64,000 bases of DNA from Suillus spraguei (Eukaryota; Basidiomycota; Agaricomycetes; Boletales; Suillaceae): the NCBI GenBank assembly GCA_016800925.1, contig JABCPU010000019.1, positions 124,001 through 188,000 of the forward strand. The letters are read 5' to 3'. The notes beneath the pieces are model-generated. The model saw only the letters and a program-made list of their open reading frames with translations, made no database searches and was not told the origin of the DNA. Below are positions 11,300-21,696 of this stretch, piece after piece. Each line of letters starts with the position of its first letter. Position 1 is the first letter of the stretch. The position numbers were made by a program, and so were the translations under genes.

Positions 11300-12154
11300 T
11301 AGTGTTGTGGGCAAACTCTGCCATTCTGCCATGTGGCAGGGCAGAACCTCCCGGGCAGAATGTGGCAGAACTCCCACACCTGGGAGGATGTACTATATAG
11401 TTTCATGTACCATTTCGGTGTATTATAGCGTGAATCAAAGCACTTTAAACCTCTCTACAATGGCTGGAGGCCGGCCTTTGAACACCCTCATCAAAAACAA
11501 CTTCAAAAAAGGGGATGCTACTTCTGCCAAGTCCAACGGATACTGGTGGGATTGAAACTACTGTAATGCTTGCATTGATGGACGTAATAATAACCTTTTT
11601 GAACACCTCACGGATGCCACAACCGAACTTCCAGGAATTGATACAGAGGTTGCCAAACAGCTCGAGACTGACTTTGCATTCGTTCCTCCACTTTCAGCAG
11701 TCTCCAGTGACAATCTCGAAGGTCCCAAATCAATCTCACTTGATGATAATGATGCTGAGTTTGCTCGACTTGAATATATTCGTAATGTGGAAGAAACGAT
11801 GGGCACTTAGTTTGCCTTAGACTGGGATGTGGATGGGAAGAAAGTTTTGGAAAGGAGAGCATTTTACTTCGTGAGACTGCAGCGTGTTGACAAGGGATTG
11901 GTGCCTGCAGTGATTGAGGATGAAATTATGGTCATGGATCATGATATGGGACATGGAATATTGATTCTATGTTGCTATCGAGCTCTTTAAAACATCACGT
12001 GATTCTGCCATCTGCCACGCTGGCAGAACATAATTCTGCCAGGTTCTGCCGGTTCTGCCAGGTTCTGCCAGTTCTGCCAGGTTCTGCCAATTCTGCCAGG
12101 TTCTGCCAGTTCTGCCGGCATAACTACCTCGAAATAGTTCTGCCCACAGCACTA
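11300..12154. mobile_element. Non-autonomous hAT transposon, complete, 855 bp
   Basis: Ends are TAGTGTTGTGGGCA.. and the inverted ..TGCCCACAGCACTA, differing at one position in the first 14, flanked by a perfect 8-bp duplication; TAGTG termini and 8-bp duplications are hAT hallmarks. Both ends carry clusters of TTCTGCC/GGCAGAA. Inside, a frame from 11461 starts MAGGRPLNTLIKNNFKKGD, has an in-frame TGA at 11553-11555, then continues NYCNACIDGRNNN and FEHLTDA to a TAG near 11810. This matches the N-terminal BED-type zinc finger part of a hAT transposase, interrupted and without a catalytic domain. The element therefore needs a transposase in trans. The intact duplication and ends suggest fairly recent insertion. 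Confidence 0.92.
12000..12120. repeat. Subterminal TTCTGCC repeat array of the hAT element
   Basis: About ten copies of TTCTGCC(A/G) spaced 8-9 bp apart, in the form GGTTCTGCCAGTTCTGCC. The same heptamer occurs in both orientations within 100 bp of the left end (11318-11375). Such subterminal repeats are known transposase binding sites in hAT elements. Confidence 0.85.
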
Positions 12155-12162
12155 CCTGCACA
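12155..12162. repeat. Right target site duplication of hAT element (CCTGCACA)
   Basis: Exact copy of 11292-11299 immediately after the terminal CACTA of the element. Confidence 0.93.
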
Positions 12163-12511
12163 TGATAGCGCGCATGTGCGTACGCTCACGTACTGACAGC
12201 TTCGGTGAGCCTCATCCGGGAAATCAGCTTATTCTGCGGGGAACTCCGAATGCCGAAAGCAGCATCCATCATTCCATAGTGCATCGCATGGTCCGGCGGG
12301 ACAACAGATGAACAAATGAGAGGATCATGCAAAGCAATATATAGTAGAGCATTGACAATCAACAATCTGCTAACTACTTCCGCGTGTATTTGGTGATTAC
12401 CAGTTTGTAAGCACACTAGCTGAGTGATCAATTGATCCACAGGGCAGCTGTTCACGCGTACTGCTCGGAGCCTCCTGAATCAACAACTTCGATCCACCTA
12501 GCCCACGCAAG
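12163..12511. other. Promoter region of the amidohydrolase gene
   Basis: 349 bp between the hAT element and the next start codon. Nothing else recognisable. The hAT copy sits about 350 bp upstream of the start and could affect expression. Confidence 0.5.
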
Positions 12512-13826
12512 ATGTTCCTTCAGGTAAGGTTGTGCTACGACAACAACTCCATACTCACTGTCTACTTATCCTCAGAATATGCGCATCGACGTTCACCACC
12601 ATTTCTTTCTCGACGCTCAGAAGAAGGCAAAGCAAAGTTCGAAAGTAGGCTTCCGAACACCAGATGAAAATTTACCTTGGGGGCCCCAGACCAGTTTGGC
12701 TGCCATGGACAACTTGGGGGTTCAAACAGCAATTCTCTCTCCCCCTCCGGTCTCATCTAATTCATCTGGAGCAGAAGTCCGCGCGGACGTAAGGCAGCAG
12801 AATATACACTCATCGCAATTATGCGCCGCATATCCTGGCAGATTCGGATTTCTCGCTGGCCTCCCACTTATGGATGATGTTGAAGGTACCTTTTCCTCCA
12901 AACCTTCTTTCCGTGTCGTTGGCCTCACGTCCTTTGCGAAATACAGGTTCGTTAGAGGAGATAGCATTCTCCCTTGATGTTCTTGGTGCAGATGGAGTGA
13001 CTCTGATGTCGAGCTATGGAGTCGGCGATTCTGCGAGTACGGCTTTTTGAGTTGTCACCGGCTGCAAAAAATGACACGATAACGCACTAGAGTATATCGC
13101 TGACGACATGTATGATCCTATCTGGGAGGAATTAGACCGAAGACACGCCGTCGTGCTTTTGCATGGTGCTCAGACGCCTTCCTCTACCCCATACCCTCAT
13201 CCTTTGCTTGGTGTCCCAATTTCTGAGGTGAGTTGGGTAGAGTCCAAACAAATGCTCTCGCTCACTCTAAGAAGGTCCCGAACGAGACCTACAAAGCTGC
13301 CGCCCAGCTGGTGGTTAGCGGAAAGAAACGACGCTTTCATAATGTGAACATAATCCTCACACATCTGGGCGGGAGCACACCATTCCTTGCTCCACGCGTT
13401 GCTGCCCTTTCGCATTACATGGGCTGCCCGTTGACGCCGGACGAGATCATAGGAGATTTCAAGAGCTTTTATTTCGAGACCGCTCTTAGCGCGCACGAAA
13501 CGACACTTGCCGCAATGGCTACATTCGTACCGTCTGACCGCCTCCTCTTCGGAACTGATTTTCCAGGTACTTGCAAGAGTTGCGCAATGCATTACACAAC
13601 TGATAATGATCCTATTTTAGCTGTGAGTATCAAGTCAGTCAGATGGTACACAGAAAACCTGGAAAATTATTTCGCCGGAAGACCACTGGACCTTGCTAAC
13701 ATAATGCGCGATAATGCTCTCAAGCTTTTTCCAAACCTAGGGAAAAGCAGAGACCAATATCCCAGCGGTGTACACCAGATCAGTGATCAACTACACGACG
13801 AGCCACAATGCACTGTGAATTTGTGA
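12512..13826 (+). CDS. Metal-dependent amidohydrolase (ACMSD-like decarboxylase family)
   Basis: Exons 12512-12523 (only MFLQ), 12576-12885, 12947-13036, 13091-13227, 13275-13566 and 13621-13826 give about 350 residues. The N-terminal metal motif is RIDVHHHFF (HxH); later come VVLLHGA (His), NIILTHLGG (His) and LLFGTDFP (Asp), the metal-binding set of amidohydrolase-2 proteins. Relatives include ACMSD, gamma-resorcylate decarboxylase and 6-methylsalicylate decarboxylase; the substrate cannot be told from sequence. Cytosolic, with no signal peptide. The start could also be the ATG of MRIDVHHH at 12579, but ATG 12512 with a clean gtaagg donor is in frame. The intron at 13567-13620 is 54 bp and open, so intron retention would not break the frame. 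Confidence 0.9.
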
Positions 13827-13915
13827 AAGGAGAGTCCATGCATTGAGGGCCGTACAAAATGATAAAATATGTAGAAATCATAACTCGATCTAAGGTAGCA
13901 GAAATATAAAGACGT

Positions 13916-16207
13916 CTATACACCGAGCCTGGGCAGAACATCAACCCTGTCACGAATGAACAAGACCCAAAAGAAAACGTACCTTCGCTTGCTATGTTCA
14001 TAGACAAGGTATGATATAGAGACTGAAGGAATTACCTATGATGGTGATTAGCATGGTAGCTACACCATAACCCACAATAGTATACCTTCGCTAATGTTGG
14101 GAATAATCCGCGATAAAATCCTCTCCATCCATCTCGTTGATATGTCCTTGTAACTACGTCCCAAGGACCCTTATAGCGCTGCGGATGTCCTGATGAACCC
14201 GATGCTTGTAACCGCGTCCGTACCAAATTTAACGGATACACGCTCGTGGCACCTACACTTCCAGATACACTCCCGAAGGCAAGAAGAGCAAGCATACCGG
14301 GCTCGTCTCTCCCAGTCGATCGTAAATATGCCAATTTTAATGCCTCAAAGGTGCTCATATCAATCGCCGAGTATCTGTGATTCGATTAATGGTATGACTT
14401 TGCAAGGCATCATCATACTGACGGGAAAACTCCAATGAGACCGATCTTGTCTCCGGTCAGATGGAAGGCAAGGATACCAACAACGCAAGACGAACCGTCA
14501 AACCACGGTAGAAGGCTCGAAAGCGGCCAAGTTGCCACACCCTCCGGGCAGCATCCACGAGGCTTCGTTTCTGGCCGCCTGTCGAACTCATCATTTGTGT
14601 CTGTAAGGCACATGTTCATTATATTGTCTATCTGGGAATTCCTTTGCTCCATACCTTTAATGTCTCGATTGGGTATATACCTTCATGGTGATAAGATGAA
14701 GGAACGAACAGAGGGGAAGCCGTGCTACTCACTAAGCTGACTTGAAATCCCACCAAGACCTCCAGAGAGGAAACGGCTCGTTCCGCTAATGTCCCTCGTG
14801 TCCTCCACACGATCCCAATACTGTGCGAAAGCTCGTTTCTGCAAAATATAATGTCCAGATAGACCGGAAGCAAGAAGAAGAAGGCACATACAGCTGATTC
14901 ATACGTCAAGAATTTGATAGCCGATTCAGGGAATATCTTCAGTACGGAAAGGCCATTACCCGTCCAGAACGCAAGTACACCGCCTTCAGAATAGATGCGT
15001 GCAACTGCGCCCACGATCGCTTTTAATCCTCCCATCCCTGGCCTGGGTTGAATCGCGGTTCCGCCCATCTCAGGGGGGCGAGTGATTAGAAAAATTTTCA
15101 TTCGATCAAAGGGTGCTGTACATGTCCGAGATACTTCGACGAATATCAACTCAGGGCGAGGTCAAGAGTCATAGTTGCGTACCAGCTCCTGCCATTCCAC
15201 CAGCCATGAGAAACTTGAAGGCAGTATGAGCCTGCAACCAATCATGGGGTTCCTCTATCTCTTCTTCCTCGAATTCATCGTCTCCGATCACATCATCACT
15301 TTCCCATAGTGATAGCAGAGACGGGGGCTTGTCCTCCGCACTGAGACTGACGTCACCTGAAATCATATTCATCCTTCGAATCAGTGACGGGAATGAAATG
15401 GCAAACCTTCCATTGTTACCCGTACCGCTCCCCTTCCATCATCCCCCATAAACCTTTTAACTTCATAGTACTGGTATATCTCAGCCGCAGATGCTTTTCG
15501 AGGTAATAATAATAAGAAATCCCTGAACTCCCGAAAGCTGATAGTATGTGAATGTGGCGACCAAGTCAGATACGTCATGAAGTCAGTAAGTGTGGAGAGC
15601 GGAAGTGTTATCCCTGAAAGATCATAAGGGCAAGCCATGTAAAATCATAGCAATCTCACCGGCTTTGCTCAATGCTAATGTCAATTCTTGTTTATCGAGG
15701 TGGCCATTGCCGTCAAGATCCAGTTCATCGTGGAATATCGACCAAAGTTCTATATCGTCTTTTTAAGACAAACCTCATACATAAAACAAAGTACTCACCA
15801 GCTTCCTTAGTCTCGGCATACCGCCTAAACTCGGGCCACCTAATATGACTAGGCCGTTCATTCGTTGTATGACCTCCACACTTCCCAAGTAACTCATCCT
15901 CATACACCTTCCTCATATCCACCACTCTCTGTGTCATCAGTGGCTCCCCAGAAGGAAACATTCTCGGTGCGGTCACTTTCGACCCATGATAGCTCGAATT
16001 GGGCAAACGCTTCCATAGTTCGTACAAGCGTCGCTCCCGCTCCTCCTCCCCCTCTTGCTTTCGAAACTCGACAAGACTATGCGGAAGTGGATGAAAGGAA
16101 GGAGGGTCCGACCTCAGTCGCGGAATAAACGGCCGATCTTGGGCACCGGAGAGACAAGATTCGTAAAGTTCGCGGCTCGTGGGGTGTTTTTCTGGAGCGT
16201 CCGCCAT
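13916..16207 (-). CDS. Calcium-regulated mitochondrial carrier (SCaMC/SAL1 type)
   Basis: Twelve exons (16207-15799, 15749-15660, 15613-15407, 15356-15183, 15133-14892, 14838-14733, 14680-14655, 14600-14496, 14445-14423, 14374-14086, 14035-13983, 13946-13916) give 584 residues, usual for short calcium-binding carriers. The N-terminal half is EF-hand-like, with one canonical loop DLDGNGHLDKQE at about residue 148. Three carrier repeats follow, with APFDRMK, YPIETLK and YPLNLVR signature motifs. The family exchanges ATP-Mg for phosphate across the mitochondrial inner membrane under calcium control. Two exons are only 26 and 23 nt, yet phases fit throughout. The C-terminus is VVYEHSKRR-like (SYLVYEHSKRR). 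Function is by family. Confidence 0.93.
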
Positions 16208-16599
16208 GAACTCAAGCCGGGCGAGATAGATAGATTGTGATACCCGGTTAAGATAGTCAGTGTAGGTTTCATAGAGACATTCTACACGTTTTTGAAACGT
16301 TCAGCTGGTGTACTGATGCTAGTATTAGACCAATAGAAAAGTTGACGGACTTCTATTTGCCACTGCTTGCCGAACCAAAACGGTATGTTCCCACTGGTGG
16401 CAGATTATGATGTCAAGGAACTCGGAGTCTATCTTGCAAACCAGTCGCAAGAAATGTGCTGCATAGTATTTTTACAGAGAGATGGTAGTGTAAGAATGAG
16501 CAAATGCGAAGTACAGTAGAGCTACAGTAAAAATAGTATTATCCATCAGAGTCCCAATAAACATAGCAAATGCACGAAGAAATTCAATATCCCGCTGCA

Positions 16600-17835
16600 T
16601 TACAGACAACATAGGGCAGACATGAAACGCTTGAAGCCACTGGCCACAGACTTCCACCAGCTGCGCTTTACACGACTAGCGGCATCTCGATCAAGGAGGG
16701 CAGCAGGAAACTCAGAGACATTCCCAGGAGTCTCTGTCTTAATCAGGCCTTGAGCAGAGGGAGTCGTAGTTCCCTCGGTCCATTTGTCAGAATTATAAGT
16801 GAAATTAAGAGTCGAGTTGAGAGTAGAAGGACGCCTATCGTGACCAGGAGAGTACGTGGGAGGTTGAGGAAACTTATCATGCCCAGCATGATTCGAAGGA
16901 GAGGAGACATCACAGTGAGTCACCACGCTTGCAGGGGGTGTCGGCAGAGGCTTGGGAGGTACAGGTGGAGGTCCCGACTTCTCAATCGAGATCGACTGAA
17001 TTGCGTCATGGTCAGATTCGCGAGAAACCAAGGGAAGTGTGGAGTGGGGTGCCTTGCGCCGGGTGTCAATCCGAAGAATTTATTCAAAGGTAAGGCACAT
17101 TATACATACTAGCTGCGATATGATGGTGGGCGTTGGCGAGTCTCCGGATCCAACTGATCTGGGCCTTTTGCGCAGGTTGGGGATTGGGGGTGTCGGTGGG
17201 CGATATTCCTATAGAGTATGAAGACTCGATCTGGAAATATTTGAAGATGACACGCACCTCTTGATAATTCGGCTGCCGTGCTGTGGAGCGCATTATGTGT
17301 TCCCAAGGTGTGGGTGAACTTGGACGAGACACGAGGAGTTCCTCGTCGTGGCAGCTCTCAGTAGGTGTTGGAGGGGTAAAGTTCATAGTTCCCGATGTCC
17401 CCCAATCCTGTGATATATGAGTGAACTCCGGGTTCCTTGATTACCAAGGATTAGCGTACAGGCGTTGAGGGCGACTGCCTTTCCGTGGATAATTCAGTGT
17501 CGGTCCCATGAGCGTCGTGGCTCGATGGGCCCACGACTGTGACAATAGCAGACAATCCAGACGTCGCTCTTCCTTCCCTAGATACCGCCCGGTCAATTAA
17601 GTTACGCCAATCAGGGGGCAGCTTGAGTAAATCGGTGAATATTCAGCTCTTTTAACGGGGCACGTGTGCGTGCACTCACAGGAGGGGTATCCTGATTTGT
17701 AGACACATGTGAAAAAGAAAACCGTCTTGTGGAGCTCGTCGGTGAACCGCGAGGAGAAGCAGGAGGCGAGGGGATAAATTTTGGGACGGGCTTCCTATAA
17801 CTCGAAGTTCGGCTGGTCAGCTTCGGTGCCGACAT
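16600..17835 (-). CDS. Conserved protein of unknown function, Pro/Ser-rich with basic twin-Cys C-terminus
   Basis: Five exons in phase 0 (17835-17680, 17621-17460, 17407-17258, 17208-17110, 17052-16600) give 339 residues. I do not recognise a catalytic domain. The N-terminus (SYRKPVPKFIPSPPASPRGS) is basic and Pro-rich. The middle has LPPDWRNLIDRAV, PSSPTPWEHIM, an acidic stretch and proline runs (GPPPVPPKPLPTPP) resembling SH3-binding sites. The C-terminus is a basic, aromatic, possibly amphipathic segment (RVKRSWWKSVASGFKRF) ending in SALCCL, which could anchor the protein to a membrane through acylated cysteines. The regular exon structure without any frame break supports a real gene. Confidence 0.75.
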
Positions 17836-19018
17836 CGTGACGGAATAAACAAATGTAGTGGGAGACGGAGACTAAGCGTGGCGGCCTCTTAAGTCGAGGA
17901 GTATGTGGCACCAACGATACCACAATTATGGTTTGTCGGTTTGCTTGGGCCTAAGATCAAAGCAGTCGTATAACAATTAAAGAAAATAATGATGAAAGAA
18001 AGAAAGGAACGTACTTCATATATAGAAACGCCTCGAGTTTATCCCGAGGCGGAAGTCATTAAAGCTTGGGAAACTTCCTCTCTCTCGTCAGCAGCCACGC
18101 TTTGGGCGTACAGAAGGCTCACCTCATGTATACCGCACGTGTGGCTGCGTTTGACTGGCTACAGTCACAATGAGACAACCGATCGCGACGAGCGCGAATC
18201 CTGACACACAGGTCAGAGGGGAGTCTCAGTTACAAAATTGTTTGCCACCGGCATTCATTGATTAGTTGAGGACAAAGAACGATTTCCGCAGCCGTAAAGT
18301 CTTCATAACATAATTCATAAACCGTTATACTCACGTACCTGATCTCCAAGGATAGCTCCGAGCTTGTGACTTGGTAGGCTGGAAGGACTTTGGAGCACTG
18401 CACCCTGTGCATTTCGGAGTTAGTTCACCCCCAATTATGGCACCTTCAGTGGAATGAAACCTTCACTCAATTGAACTTTGACTCCGCACTTCGTAAGTTT
18501 TCCCGATGTACTTGACATCATACCCGATAAGCACAACGATATATATATCATGATGATCACTGGAGTACAGGCTCCGTCGGCGCCCAAAAGGCGCCGTGAA
18601 GTAATGTAAAAAAAAGTCGGCAAACAATGACCACCCTAATAGTAAGGCATAATGCCATTGGATCAAGAAGACTAGTAGCTATATGTCAGTGAATTGCGTA
18701 GCTTGTATGCGATTGAATTGATGTACGAGGTACAAGTTAGTTATACTTGATGAATAGACAGATGGAAGCAATGCGTTAGTCGAAGTCGAAGGACGTATTG
18801 TTGGGTAAAGATGAATCAAGGGTATCAAGGTGATGCTTAATGGAGTCCAAGCCAGATGATAACGCGTTCTTGTCGTGGGATTATAATTGTCGTTGCAGGC
18901 AAGATTGCAGGCAAGATGCAGCAAGATGCAGGCAAGATGGGCGCAACCTCCCGGCTCCCGAATCCCGTCGTGAATAGATGAAGTCATAATCAACATGATA
19001 TGAAGCGCGGCAGATTCC
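17836..19018. other. Intergenic region, no supported gene
   Basis: A hydrophobic minus-strand frame at 18463-18666 (ALLLGWSLFADFFLHYF) has no ATG at a sensible place and no continuing exon, so I do not call it. A short inverted repeat (gcctcgag..cccgaggc) lies near 18030-18052. A run of aagatgcaggc words at about 18900-18940 is a small imperfect repeat. Confidence 0.5.
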
Positions 19019-20541
19019 TCAAGGAAGACTGGACTTCTCTTGAATGAGAGCTTCCAGCAGCTTGTGTTCCTCACGTTGCGTCCGTGAGTGCGAAGATAAC
19101 CGGATTTTCCATTCTTGTACCCATGTCCATCTTGAAACACGTTCCTCTTGAGTGGGACTTGATCTGGTAGATTGTGACGAGGAAGATGCCGAGATCAAAG
19201 AACGCAGTCGCTCGCGACCGAGGATAGGCGCAAGTGACAGGAACGACAAAAAGGCAAGTTTGATAAGAATATCTGGTGAAGTCAGCAGTGACGACACTGT
19301 TTGCTGGGATGGCGAGGTCGTGGATGCAACGGTTTGAAGAATATCACCGATCTGACGTCACTGGTCATTTGGGTACTCCAGTGTCAGCAAATCACAATCA
19401 TACCTGACAAGTGACCGCCGTCCAAGGGAGACACCCGATGAAGGCACCGAGGAGGCAATCGGAGATCGCAACACCGCACACACCACAAGCGATGTTAATT
19501 CCCGACCAAGGCACTACGCCAACGAGGCGGAGGACGGACAACCGTGCCCAGGTCGGCGAACTTGACTTTTTTCCCGTGGACAAATTAGACTCTCCTTCCA
19601 GGGCAACACGGGTCACTTGCAGTGCACGGGGGAATAGACGCGATAGAGATGGCGCTAAAGGTACACACAAAAGGGTCGCCAAAATTGAACCCAATGTAGT
19701 CAATGCAGAGAGGAGCAATGTAGCCAGAATGGGATGAAACAGAGCTCCGGCTAGCACATTCTAATGTTTAACGTAAGTCTGTCAACCAAATAATAAGATG
19801 AGATGGAGTTTGCTTACCCAAATGACGCTGCCTGGGATCGACCAGGCATGCTTCCACACTGCCGTTACAGACAAGACACCGATGACATGAACTAAATGTA
19901 GCGGACCACTCTGCGAATATGCATGCAGCTCACGGCCTAGCGCCGCGAGTTCGGGTAGTGTTCTCGGGAAAGCAACGGAAATGGGTAAGGAATAAAGCGA
20001 CAATAGTACGGCCGCCGTTGTTAGCGGGAAAAGTAGCATCACCAGCACTATAGGAGCGTGCACCTAGAATAGCAGAGATCAGATTGACTAGGGTAAGAAG
20101 GGGTATAGAACGAACAGACGGAGGGCGCCACCAACGAGCATGCGTACTTGGTGCATCCTTGTCGTTAAAAATGTCACCAAAAGTTGTCTGCTGCGAGGAT
20201 GCAGATATTGGCAAGACAAATTCGTCCTGCACGGTGGACTGCGGAGACGAAGGAGTAGACCAGTTTATAGAGTGAGTTGTGGGCACGTGCAAGAGATCTA
20301 AAAAGCTGGAAGCGATCACTGCGAACATGGAAGGTTTCTGGTTCGGTTCAGGTGAGGCAAGTGTTTGAGAGGGTTCAAGATGTGACTTATCCACAGATGG
20401 TGTGGATGGTTCGGATTGCTGTATAGGGAGAATGAGTGAAGAAGAACGACGCCTTCCCAACGTGTTTATGGTGAGTGGAGGACGTATGTTGGTTGAAGAA
20501 GCACGACTACGATTAGGCGGTGGTACAGCCAAGGACATCAC
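19019..20541 (-). CDS. TVP38: TVP38/TMEM64 family (VTT/SNARE-associated Golgi) membrane protein
   Basis: Exons 20541-20116, 20063-19818, 19760-19404 and 19351-19019 give 453 residues. The N-terminal 140 residues are Ser/Pro-rich and cytosolic-looking. Membrane segments follow (VLVMLLFPLTTAAVLLSL and others). The VTT-domain core reads AWSIPGSVIWNVLAGALF, LRLVGVVPWSGINIACG and FIGCLPWTAVTCQIGD. Fungal Tvp38 is a Golgi vesicle membrane protein, and VTT-domain proteins (TMEM41B, VMP1) are lipid scramblases. The C-terminal tail is charged and may form a coiled coil (EEHKLLEALIQE). Two ATGs (20541, 20538) are adjacent; either may be used. Confidence 0.88.
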
Positions 20542-20926
20542 TGCAGTTAAGTAAAAGGGAAAAATTGGAAAGGGTTTCTGTTAAGGGATGAGTTGAAAAA
20601 AAAATACGTAATGTAGTCTGGGCTTGCATGTACTTAAGTTTAACAGCTCCGATCGGTATATAAGCAATCACCGAAATCAGTCGGTGTATGTACTACATAG
20701 TATCACACCCATCGGCAGGTAACGCGCCAGTACGCCGGACAGGTCGGAGTCATCAAGACATCATTGATGCATCATCTACAAAGACCGACTTACTCACTCT
20801 CACTGACTCATGCGACCCGTCGGACCATCTCTGACAAATCATCGGCGCCCGCGGGACCATCTGGTTCATGCATAGATCCGAGTCATAGCATAACATGAAA
20901 TTGTAGTAGGCACAGCATATGACCCC
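20542..20926. other. Intergenic region between RPL36 and the TVP38-type gene
   Basis: 385 bp holding the TVP38-type promoter and the RPL36 3' flank. Nothing else recognised. Confidence 0.5.
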
Positions 20927-21385
20927 TCAATGCGCTCTCCTGCTCTCCTGAATAATGTTACCGAGCTCTTCCAACTTGCGCTTTGCGCGAAGGAGTGTAC
21001 CAAGCTAATGAAATGCCATTAGTCTGATATCAAAATGATTACACCACAGTACTCACTCGTTTCTTCGTCAATTTTCTTGCTTTCTTATCCTAAATATTTA
21101 TCTCGTATTTAAGAACTGGACTAGCACATGATAAGATCAACCGCACCTTGGCATTTCTCAACAATTCAAGTACCCGACGCTCATATGGCGCAAAGCCAGA
21201 AACTTCCCGCACGACAGACCGCACGAATTTGTTTTTTGTCGATTGAATGCCCTTGCGGTGGCTGGGACGAGTGGTCTTAGGAATGGCGGTAGTGGGATAG
21301 CCCTTGTTCAGGCCCTGGCGCATGTCTATGTTGACGATGAGCAGTGCAAAATATTCAACCAAAGTCACTCACTGCTTCGTGCCAT
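20927..21385 (-). CDS. RPL36: 60S ribosomal protein eL36
   Basis: Exons 21385-21373, 21325-21147, 21089-21057 and 21004-20927 give 100 residues, the normal size. Conserved stretches are [53 protein letters not shown] and the ESRRAH end. The first exon is only 13 nt (MARS plus one base), common in fungal ribosomal protein genes. Confidence 0.97.
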
Positions 21386-21696
21386 TTTTCTTGACGAGAT
21401 CTTGAGGATGTGCGGTTGTTGCTGGCGTTTCAAGTCTCTCTCTTTCCAGGAGTCACGTGTGCTGTATCGTGGCTGATGGTACTGTACAGTTTCTTGTCCA
21501 ATATATTCCCACAACCTTTTACGAAGACATAAAATATTAAAAGTCACAGACGTTAACTTATATGCAGTATGATGTTGTACACTATTATGTGATCTATACT
21601 GTGATTGCAGTCATGGATGTGCAAATAAGACATTTGAAACCTAGATAATCTGTGCAGCAAAATGTCATGAGCCTGCTCTGCGCAACAACACTCGTC
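21386..21696. other. Promoter of RPL36 and 3' flank of CKB1
   Basis: 311 bp, pyrimidine-rich just upstream of the RPL36 start on its own strand. No further feature recognised. Confidence 0.45.

Noticed and set aside
18463..18666. Hydrophobic minus-strand frame that could be a small membrane protein
   Set aside because: No ATG start, no supporting splice sites up- or downstream, and no recognised family.
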